Of a DNA stretch of 14,757 nt, positions 6,952 through 12,853 are shown one piece after another. Within the stretch, counting starts at the first letter, position 1, and each line of letters starts with the position of its first letter. The notes under the pieces were generated by a model. The model did no database searches. It saw nothing but the letters and a program-made list of their open reading frames with translations, and was not told the origin of the DNA. Made by a program: the position numbers and the translations under genes. The stretch is from Candidatus Chloroheliales bacterium (GTDB lineage: Bacteria; Chloroflexota; Chloroflexia; QHBQ01), in assembly GCA_003243865.1 (NCBI GenBank), contig QHBQ01000161.1:1-14757 (forward strand). Direction: 5' to 3'.

Positions 6952-6997
6952 AATAAAGAACGGGACAGGCAAGTTGCCTATCCGGTCTTTCTTTATT
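6952..6997. terminator. Bidirectional terminator-like hairpin between uvrB and slipin gene
   Basis: An imperfect inverted repeat with outer arms AATAAAGAA (6952-6960) and TTCTTTATT (6989-6997) and an inner stem around GGCA/TGCC, with mismatches in the middle. The A-rich left and T-rich right arms give a U-tract on either strand, as expected of a shared terminator between convergent genes. Confidence 0.7.
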
Positions 6998-7006
6998 GTA
7001 CCTCGG

Positions 7007-8029
7007 TTAGCTTCCCTGGTTGCCCGACCCGCCTTGCGGCGGATACTGCGGTGGGATACCAGGCGGGGTGAGCGGTGGCGGGTTGGGGCTGCGGAACGGC
7101 TCGGCCAGCGGCTGTTCGCTGGTGTTCGCCGTCGGTGCGATCGGCGGGGGTGGGTTGACCCCTGCCGCCGCGCCGGTCAGTCGCGTGGCGAGCGCCGGGC
7201 CGGTTAGCTCGGCGGGGTTGGCGGTATTCCTGGGAGTGCTGCCGTTGCTGCTGGGCTGCCCCGCCCCATTCATGATCAGGCTGAGGAACTCGATGGGGAT
7301 GGGAAAGATGATGGTGCTGTTGCGCTCAGAGGCGATCTCGGTCAGGGTTTGCAGGTAGCGCAGCTGTAGGGTAGCCGACTCGCGGCCAATTATTTCCGCC
7401 GCCGCGCTCAGTTGCTGGCTGGCCTGGAACTCGCCCTCGGCGTGAATGATCTTGGCTCGCTTCTCGCGCTCGGCCTCGGCCTGCTTTGCCATCGCCCGCT
7501 GCATACTCTGCGGCAGTTCCAGATCCTTCACCTCGACGACGCTGACCTTGATGCCCCAGGGCTCAGTCTGCTGGTCAATGATGAACTGCAACTGCTGGTT
7601 GATGCGTTCGCGATGGGCGAGCAGCTCGTCAAGCTCCGACTGGCCCAGCACACTGCGCAGGGTGGTCTGGGCGATCTGCAAGGTCGCCTGCATGAAGTTC
7701 AGCACGTTGACCACCGCCAGCGCGGGGTCGAACACGCGGAAGTACAGTACCGCATTAACGCGGATAGTCACGTTGTCGCGGGTGATCACCTCCTGAGCTG
7801 GCACGTCAAGGGTCACGGTGCGCAGATCCAGCCGCTGAATGCGATCGAGGATGGGGATGAGGAAGATCACCCCCGGCCCACGCACCCCAGCGAGGCGGCC
7901 GAGGCGGAACACCACCGCTCGCTCGTACTCCTGGGTGATTTTCAGGCTGGAACTGAGCAGCCAGAAGACGAACAGGATGATGATGGCGACGATAATCCAG
8001 GGGGTAAGATCGTTGGGCAGGTTGGGCAT
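7007..8029 (-). CDS. Slipin/stomatin-type SPFH (band 7) membrane protein
   Basis: A 340-residue SPFH protein of the stomatin/slipin class, which oligomerises on the membrane and forms microdomains. The start is taken as the ATG at 8029 because AAAGGAGAG precedes it at good spacing; the open frame extends 13 codons further without a binding site. There is one N-terminal membrane helix (about 9-28). The SPFH domain follows (about 31-200) with the typical [21 protein letters not shown] segment. Next are an Ala/Glu-rich coiled-coil part ([20 protein letters not shown], 181-200) and a hydrophobic C-terminal stretch ([14 protein letters not shown], 240-253). The last 85 residues are an unusual Pro/Asn/Gly-rich low-complexity tail ([27 protein letters not shown]). 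In Pyrococcus the hydrophobic C-terminal region of the stomatin is the cleavage site for the partner NfeD protease, which is the next gene upstream here. Confidence 0.94.
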   Translation of the reverse strand: MPNLPNDLTPWIIVAIIILFVFWLLSSSLKITQEYERAVVFRLGRLAGVRGPGVIFLIPILDRIQRLDLRTVTLDVPAQEVITRDNVTIRVNAVLYFRVFDPALAVVNVLNFMQATLQIAQTTLRSVLGQSELDELLAHRERINQQLQFIIDQQTEPWGIKVSVVEVKDLELPQSMQRAMAKQAEAEREKRAKIIHAEGEFQASQQLSAAAEIIGRESATLQLRYLQTLTEIASERNSTIIFPIPIEFLSLIMNGAGQPSSNGSTPRNTANPAELTGPALATRLTGAAAGVNPPPPIAPTANTSEQPLAEPFRSPNPPPLTPPGIPPQYPPQGGSGNQGS

Positions 8030-8171
8030 TTGCTTCTCTCCTTTACGACATTGGTTAACTGCTGGCAAGCGATATAGCGATAGCAGTAGGGTTCACGCTT
8101 ACGATAAATATGGTCTCAACTTCGAGATTTCTCCCCCAACCCCCGCTGGGGGCTTAGATTAGTGGCGCTTT

Positions 8172-8199
8172 AACTTTCAACTTTCAACTTTCAACTTTT
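8172..8199. repeat. Heptanucleotide tandem repeat AACTTTC x4
   Basis: Three perfect copies of AACTTTC and a fourth ending AACTTTT, in the 208-bp gap between the nfeD and slipin genes. The same gap also has a GC-rich hairpin around CCCCCGCTGGGGG (about 8141-8153). I could not identify a convincing promoter for the slipin gene in this gap. Confidence 0.85.
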
Positions 8200-8200
8200 C

Positions 8201-8242
8201 GCTCATGGCTCATGGCTCATGGCTCATGCCTCATGCCTCATG
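8201..8242. repeat. Heptanucleotide tandem repeat (G/C)CTCATG x6 covering the nfeD stop codon
   Basis: Four copies of GCTCATG followed by two of CCTCATG, one base after the AACTTTC array and with the same 7-nt period. The nfeD stop codon (8238-8240 on the minus strand) lies inside the last unit, so the last residue and the stop of the protein are made of repeat sequence. Confidence 0.9.
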
Positions 8243-9608
8243 AGGGCAGACTGGCGGTGGGCTGCTCGGCCTGAATTGGCGCGGTGAGGGCAACGGTGAG
8301 GGTCAGGCCGTTGATGGCAACCACGCGCACCAGGCTGCCCACCGGCGCATCACCATCATTGCAGACTGCGCTCCAGAGTTGTCCCTCGAGGAAGACCATC
8401 CCATGCGGCTTGAGCGGCACGCGCACCTCGGCCAGCGCGCCAATCAGCCGTTCGCGGCCAGTAGCGGGCGGTTTGAGCCGCGCCTGCACCGCCTTTGCCA
8501 CCCCAAAGGCGAAGAAACCGCCAATCAGCAACGCAACGGTAATCAGCACCCAGGGGTCAACCCCGACATAGATTCCGCCCCCGCTGCTGGTGTTGATCAG
8601 CATCGCGCCGCCGAGGATGAGCGAGACTATCCCGCCGAAGGTCAGCACCCCATGCGTGGGCAGGAACAGGTCGGCAACCAGCAGGATGAAGGCAAAGCCG
8701 ATGAAGGCCACTCCGGCATAGTTGACTGGCAGGGTGCCAAGCGAGAAGAAGGCGAGCAGGATGAACAACCCGCCCAGCACGCCGGGGAAGACCGAGCCGG
8801 GGTTGGCTAGCTCGAAGAAGAGGCCGAGGCCACCCAGACTGAGCAGCAGGAAGGCAATGTCGGGGCTGCTGATCGCAAACAGCACCTGCTCGAAGAAGCC
8901 CATCTCAATATTGTTGATGATGGCACCCGCCGTGTGGATAACCAGGGGGGTCAGGGCCGCCCCCATCTTCACGCTGCGCCCATCCATCTGGCGCAGTAGG
9001 TCGGGAATATCGCTAGCAACGATGTCAATCACGTGCAGGTCGAACGCCTCTTTGTAGGTAACTGAAACGCTCTGGCGCACCGCCTGATCGGCCCAGTCCG
9101 CATTGCGCCCGCGGGTGGTGGCGAGGTTACGGATCTGCGCCGCCGCATCGTTGGTCACTTTCGCCTTCATCTCGGCGGAGACTTGCTGTTCGTTGCCGCT
9201 GCTGTCGGCGAACACCGGGTGGGCGGCACCAATGTTGGTGTTGGGGGCCATCGCGGCGATATGGGCGGCGTAGGTGATATACACACCCGCGCTGCCCGCC
9301 CGCGCCCCGCCGGGGCTGACGAACACGGCGACTGGCACATTCGATGCGAGAATCGCCTGGATGATGTCGTCCATCGAGTTGCTCAGGCCACCGGGCGTAT
9401 CCATCGTGATAATCAGCGCGGCGGCGCCGTCCTGCGTGGCGGTGGTGATGCCGCGCTCGATGTAACCGGCGCTGACCGGGTTAACTACCCCTTTGAGGGT
9501 AACAACGTCAACGTGTTTACTCTCAGCGCGGCTGGGCGCAGGCATGAGGATCACGGCGAAGCCCGCGATCAGCATCGCCAGGTAGAACCACCGAAAGCTG
9601 TTCCGCAT
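8238..9608 (-). CDS. nfeD: NfeD-family membrane serine protease (ClpP-class, stomatin partner)
   Basis: A 456-residue long-form NfeD protein. The ATG at 9608 is chosen because AGAAGG lies 7 nt upstream; a TTG five codons earlier has no such site. Residues 1-28 are a signal peptide ending near PSRAES. The ClpP-like protease domain (about 31-205) shows the oxyanion region DTPGGL (70-75), the nucleophile Ser106 in GARAGSAGVY and the base Lys150 in KVTND. These correspond to the Ser-Lys pair of Pyrococcus PH1510, so the enzyme should be active. Four or five membrane helices follow (about 235-375), then a small soluble NfeD OB-fold domain (about 388-445) with GMVFLEGQLW and VVAINGLTLTV. Known relatives cleave the C-terminal region of a neighbouring stomatin; the slipin gene lies 208 bp downstream on the same strand. 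Confidence 0.93.
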   Translation of the reverse strand: MRNSFRWFYLAMLIAGFAVILMPAPSRAESKHVDVVTLKGVVNPVSAGYIERGITTATQDGAAALIITMDTPGGLSNSMDDIIQAILASNVPVAVFVSPGGARAGSAGVYITYAAHIAAMAPNTNIGAAHPVFADSSGNEQQVSAEMKAKVTNDAAAQIRNLATTRGRNADWADQAVRQSVSVTYKEAFDLHVIDIVASDIPDLLRQMDGRSVKMGAALTPLVIHTAGAIINNIEMGFFEQVLFAISSPDIAFLLLSLGGLGLFFELANPGSVFPGVLGGLFILLAFFSLGTLPVNYAGVAFIGFAFILLVADLFLPTHGVLTFGGIVSLILGGAMLINTSSGGGIYVGVDPWVLITVALLIGGFFAFGVAKAVQARLKPPATGRERLIGALAEVRVPLKPHGMVFLEGQLWSAVCNDGDAPVGSLVRVVAINGLTLTVALTAPIQAEQPTASLPS

Positions 9609-9648
9609 ATTGCACCTTCTCAATAGGACCGCCCGCTCGCCCTGCCAG

Positions 9649-9683
9649 TTTGCGTAACCTCTACCCTATACTAAATACGCAAA
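9649..9683. promoter_or_regulatory. Inverted repeat in the nfeD upstream region, possible operator
   Basis: TTTGCGTA (9649-9656) and TACGCAAA (9676-9683) form a perfect 8-bp inverted repeat separated by 19 bp, centred about 58 bp before the nfeD start. Two weak -10-like hexamers (TAGTAT, TATAGG) lie on the minus strand between the arms. A protein-binding role is only a guess. Confidence 0.3.
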
Positions 9684-9735
9684 TGAGTATGCTGCGGTTG
9701 CAGAAAGAAAAGGATGAATGATGGGGAAGGCCTGC

Positions 9736-11331
9736 CTACTCCTTCGGCACGTCCTGCCCCGCTGGGTCAGCGCCAGCCGTCATATCGTCGAGCTGATCGG
9801 CGGCGGCGGTAGTCGTCTTTGCCCCATCCACCTCTTTGTAGTCGGTGACGCCGCCGATAGCGGTGAGGCTGCCTTGCTCAATCAGCTCACGGGGCTTGCT
9901 ACCGGGGGGTAGCGCGCCCGGATTCTGACCCATAGCAAGGTGGCGGTGGTAGAGCAGCGTGGTGTAAGCGCCAACCGCGATCACGATGACCGCCAGTATC
10001 GCCATCGTCCAGAGCGCGCCGATAATATCGGCAATTACCGCCGCAAACAGCAGCGGGAAGATGAGCAGCACGTTGAGCATCGTCTGGTAAGCACTAAAGA
10101 CTCGCCCGCGAATCTCCTCCGGCGAGTATTCCTGCAAGATGGTCTGGGATGGCACCTGGATGAACGAGTTCATCACGCCGAGTCCGAAGGTGAGAACGCC
10201 GAGGATGATCAGCAGGGTGGTGGTAGAGAAGTTGTGGCCGAGGAAGGTGTTGCCCAGTATGCCCAGCCCAAAGTTGGCAATCGCCAGCAGCATCAGGGTG
10301 ACGCCCGCGCCGAGCAGGCTATAGTTGACCAGCGCCTCGCGGTTGTGTTCCTTGGCGATGCGGCTGACCGATAGCACACCGGCCACCATCCCGACCGCGC
10401 CCGGCACGATCAGATAGATGAGGTTCTTGCTCGCTTCCTGGGCGGCAGTGTCCGGGTCGGGGAACATCTTGGTGCCAGCGAAGAACTCGATCAGCAGCTT
10501 GGGGCCAATCACCGCCAGGATCATCAGCAAGGTGGCGGCGATGCTCAGGTGAACGATCGCGGTCATCACCACGCGGCTGCTGCGGATGAAGCTCCAGCCT
10601 TCCTTGACCTCCTCGACCACCTTGCCGACGTTCTGCCCAAAACCCACTGTCTTGCTGACATCCCGTACTGGCTCCTTCTGGGGCAGGAAGTAGACCAACC
10701 CAACGCAGATGATATACATCACGAAGATGAGGAAGTAGAGCGGCTCGTAGCCGAACAACCGCACCAGGATGGGGCCGAGTACTGCGAATCCGGCCAACTG
10801 GGCCACGGTCAAGGTGAGGTTGAAGTAGGCGTTGGCGGAGATCAGCTGTTCGCGCCGCACCAGTAGCGGGATGGTGGCCGCCTCCGCTGGGGTGAAGAAC
10901 TGGCTGATGGTGGCGAAGGCGAAGGTGGTAACGTAGATGAGCGGTAGGGTGGCAGCGACGGGCAGAGCGAAGGGCAGGCCGAGCGGGTGCTGGATAGTGA
11001 GGAAGTAGCCGAGGATCGAAATGGCCCGCAGCACGTTGGTGATGATTAGCATCCGTCGCTTGCTGGTGCGATCAACGAACACGCCCGCGATGGCAGCGAA
11101 GATAATCGAGGGGATGCTGAAGCAGAGGATCACGCCGCTGACCGCGACCGCTGACCCGTTGGTGATGGCGCTGACCTGGGCAATCAGGATGTAATTGATC
11201 ATATTCTGCGCCGACATCGAGACCGCCTGGGCGATCCACAGGCGCAGGAAGTTGCGGTTGCGCAGCACGCTCTCTACTGGTTTAACCAGGCTGTCGGCCT
11301 TGCCTTCGGCTACCTGATTGGGGCTACTCAC
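9736..11331 (-). CDS. Major facilitator superfamily transporter (MFS_3-like)
   Basis: A 531-residue transporter with about 12 membrane helices and a polar C-terminal tail (about 467-531). Motif A of the MFS is clear after helix 2: [11 protein letters not shown] (83-93). A related conserved segment follows the middle of the C-terminal half: [25 protein letters not shown], where EIRGRV (406-411) is typical of the MFS_3/EntS-like group. The substrate cannot be deduced; proteins of this group export siderophores, antibiotics and other small molecules. It starts with GTG at 11331, overlapping the end of the DUF951 gene by 8 bp, so its translation is probably coupled to that gene. A GGAG about 11 nt upstream is a weak ribosome binding site. 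No separate promoter is seen. Confidence 0.9.
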   Translation of the reverse strand: MSSPNQVAEGKADSLVKPVESVLRNRNFLRLWIAQAVSMSAQNMINYILIAQVSAITNGSAVAVSGVILCFSIPSIIFAAIAGVFVDRTSKRRMLIITNVLRAISILGYFLTIQHPLGLPFALPVAATLPLIYVTTFAFATISQFFTPAEAATIPLLVRREQLISANAYFNLTLTVAQLAGFAVLGPILVRLFGYEPLYFLIFVMYIICVGLVYFLPQKEPVRDVSKTVGFGQNVGKVVEEVKEGWSFIRSSRVVMTAIVHLSIAATLLMILAVIGPKLLIEFFAGTKMFPDPDTAAQEASKNLIYLIVPGAVGMVAGVLSVSRIAKEHNREALVNYSLLGAGVTLMLLAIANFGLGILGNTFLGHNFSTTTLLIILGVLTFGLGVMNSFIQVPSQTILQEYSPEEIRGRVFSAYQTMLNVLLIFPLLFAAVIADIIGALWTMAILAVIVIAVGAYTTLLYHRHLAMGQNPGALPPGSKPRELIEQGSLTAIGGVTDYKEVDGAKTTTAAADQLDDMTAGADPAGQDVPKE

Positions 11332-11548
11332 TGGTGGGGTTCTCCATTTTTACAAAGGATTTTACGCGCCGCTCGAACTCGGCGCGGGGAAGCAGCACCC
11401 GCCGCTGGCAACCGAGGCACTTGAGGCCAATATCGGCACCAAGGCGGACTACCTGCCAGTCGCTGCTGCCGCAGGGGTGGGGCTTACGTAGGCGCACCAC
11501 GTCATCTATTTGCACATTACGTACCAGCGTTTGCAGTTCGTTGGGCAT
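11324..11548 (-). CDS. DUF951 family protein, small zinc-ribbon-like
   Basis: A 74-residue protein matching the DUF951 family, widespread in Firmicutes and Chloroflexota and of unknown function. Diagnostic parts: [33 protein letters not shown] and [13 protein letters not shown]. Cys26 (HPCG) and the pair Cys44/Cys47 (CLGC) could bind a metal, with His24 as a possible fourth ligand; this is inferred. The chain is strongly basic, which would suit binding of nucleic acid or the ribosome, also only an inference. The stop codon overlaps the GTG start of the MFS gene. The ribosome binding site GAGGGG, a few bases before the ATG, is provided by the edge of a repeat element (11547-11621). Confidence 0.9.
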   Translation of the reverse strand: MPNELQTLVRNVQIDDVVRLRKPHPCGSSDWQVVRLGADIGLKCLGCQRRVLLPRAEFERRVKSFVKMENPTSE

Positions 11549-11621
11549 TTACCCCTCACCCCAGCCCTCTCCCCGACGGGGAGAAGGGGAATCGCTGGCC
11601 CTCTCCCGCAAGGGGCGAGGG
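11547..11621. repeat. CCCTCACCC/CCCTCTCCC repeat upstream of the DUF951 gene
   Basis: On the plus strand this runs from ACCCCTCACCCC through a CCCTCTCCCC/GGGGAGAAGGGG hairpin to CCCTCTCCCGCAAGGGGCGAG. It aligns closely along its length with the minus strand of 1403-1490, except for a deletion of about 12 bp in the middle here. Here it is non-coding and forms the start-proximal leader of the DUF951 transcript, while at 1403-1490 it is translated. Confidence 0.8.
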
Positions 11622-11698
11622 GGACAATTCTATCACCACCGCTAGCTGCTTCCTTAGTATTACGATAGTAGCGGGGTTTGAGTTCAGTGTTTTTCTGT

Positions 11699-11707
11699 AT
11701 TATACCA
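11699..11707 (-). promoter_or_regulatory. Possible extended -10 promoter for the DUF951-MFS unit
   Basis: On the minus strand TGG followed by TATAAT (perfect -10 at 11704-11699) forms an extended -10 element. The -35 region 17 bp upstream (CATATT) is poor. It would give a leader of about 145 nt carrying the repeat at 11547-11621. Confidence 0.4.
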
Positions 11708-11741
11708 TAATCGCAGCCCTAAATATGCATGCTCGCCTTTC

Positions 11742-12575
11742 CTAGAATGCGCACTGATCGCGCAAGCGGCGGGCGGCACTGGCAGCAGCAGCGGCGTAGT
11801 CAGCGAGGCTGCCGCCAGTGGCGGCGTAGGTGATGCTGCGCGATGCGCTAATCAGAATAGGGCCACTCTGGTTGAGCTCGAGGTTAGCTTCCAGGTCGCC
11901 CCCCTGAATGCCAATGCCGGGGACGAGGATGGGCAGGTCAGGGGCAATGCGGCGCACAGCGCCCAGTTCGTTGGGGTAGGTGGCGCCAACCACCAGGCCG
12001 ACCGCGCCGCGCCCCTCATCCCACTCGCGGGCGAGGTGGGCAACCTTGAGGAAGAGCGGGATGTCACCGCCCTCGTGCCTGACCGCCAGGTTCTGCAAAT
12101 CCGCGCCACCTGGATTGGAGGTGCGGCAGAGGATGAACACGCCCCGCCCCTGCTGACTGTATTCGAGGAAGGGCGCAACGCTGTCGCCGCCGAGATAGGG
12201 GCTAACCGTGACCGCATCGCAGCCGAGCCGCGCGAACACGGCGGTAGCGTAAGCGGCGGCGGTGCTGCTGATGTCGCCGCGCTTGGCGTCGCCGATAATC
12301 AGCACGCCTACGGGCATCGCCGCGATGGTCTCGGCCAACGCCTGCCAGCCGTCCGCGCCCAGTGCCTCGTAAAAGGCAAAGTTGGGCTTGAACACCGCGG
12401 CGTATGGCGCAGTCGCCGCGATGATTGCCGCATTGAAACGAACCACCGCCTCGTTGGGCGGCAGGCCGCGCAACTCGGCAGGGAAGCGGGCAGGATCGGG
12501 GTCGAGACCAACGCAGACAATGCTGCGCTGGCGGGCAACGGTCTCGCGCAATCGGGCGGCAAATGTGTCGGTCAT
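11742..12575 (-). CDS. pyrF: Orotidine 5'-phosphate decarboxylase, type 2
   Basis: PyrF makes UMP from OMP, the last step of de novo pyrimidine synthesis, in the cytoplasm. From the ATG at 12575 it has 277 residues, the size of the type 2 (longer) family. Motifs: VGLDPDPARFP (22-32), Lys63 in FKPNFAFYE (62-70), the catalytic DAKRGDIS (96-103), VSPYLGGDS (124-132), VPGIGIQGGD (218-227) and the phosphate-binding ISASRSITYA (242-251). The open frame runs 22 codons further upstream, but that part includes the promoter and a repeat and has no family resemblance, so the ATG at 12575 is the start. It has no Shine-Dalgarno; a perfect -10 lies 6 nt upstream. No other pyrimidine gene is nearby. Confidence 0.97.
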   Translation of the reverse strand: MTDTFAARLRETVARQRSIVCVGLDPDPARFPAELRGLPPNEAVVRFNAAIIAATAPYAAVFKPNFAFYEALGADGWQALAETIAAMPVGVLIIGDAKRGDISSTAAAYATAVFARLGCDAVTVSPYLGGDSVAPFLEYSQQGRGVFILCRTSNPGGADLQNLAVRHEGGDIPLFLKVAHLAREWDEGRGAVGLVVGATYPNELGAVRRIAPDLPILVPGIGIQGGDLEANLELNQSGPILISASRSITYAATGGSLADYAAAAASAARRLRDQCAF

Positions 12576-12581
12576 GGCGCT

Positions 12582-12608
12582 ATTATACAACGTAACGAGC
12601 GCTGGCAA
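12582..12608 (-). promoter_or_regulatory. pyrF promoter, probably giving a leaderless mRNA
   Basis: On the minus strand TTGCCA (12608-12603, five of six -35 bases) is followed after 15 bp, slightly short, by a perfect TATAAT (12587-12582). Only 6 nt separate it from the ATG, so the transcript should begin at or very near the start codon. Confidence 0.65.
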
Positions 12609-12624
12609 CAAGCGAGGTTGCGCC

Positions 12625-12713
12625 GGGGAGTGATGAATCACGCCTCTACATGATTTTCGTGCTTGTAGGGGCGCAAATTTATTGCGCCCTGGCTCACTTT
12701 GCAGCCGCCCTAC
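12625..12713. repeat. Second copy of the paired hairpin repeat, between pyrF and the Asp-box protein gene
   Basis: The left part is a reversed GTGATGAATCACGCCTCTAC hairpin (12630-12649). The right part is a 49-bp unit beginning GTAGG (12665) and ending CCTAC (12713) with a perfect 8-bp stem GGGCGCAA/TTGCGCCC and loop ATTTA (12669-12689). The same order, orientation and near-identical sequence occur at 4760-4841 before uvrB. Confidence 0.75.
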
Positions 12714-12722
12714 GCCCCAAAC

Positions 12723-12751
12723 TTGCCGACCTGGTTAGATTATGCTAAAAT
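12723..12751 (+). promoter_or_regulatory. Promoter of the Asp-box protein gene
   Basis: TTGCCG (12723-12728, four of six) is followed after 17 bp by TAAAAT (12746-12751, five of six), preceded by TGC (extended -10). It predicts a leader of about 95 nt before the ATG at 12854; the leader includes self-complementary GCGCG runs near 12771-12796. Confidence 0.6.
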
Positions 12752-12853
12752 ACTCATTGGCAGGAATGATGCGCGTCTTACGCGCTCCGCGCGCCTCACC
12801 AGTGATAGACGACGGCGCTTTGTTGACGTTAAAGAAATGAAAGAGGGAGATAC

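Noticed and set aside
7412..8077. Plus-strand open frame of 221 codons opposite the slipin gene
   Set aside because: It lies entirely antisense to a clear SPFH gene, and its His/Asp/Leu-rich composition is that of a reverse-complement shadow.
12576..12641. Longer N-terminus for pyrF (22 extra residues)
   Set aside because: The extension covers the pyrF promoter and a repeat edge, has no ribosome binding site and no counterpart in the PyrF family.
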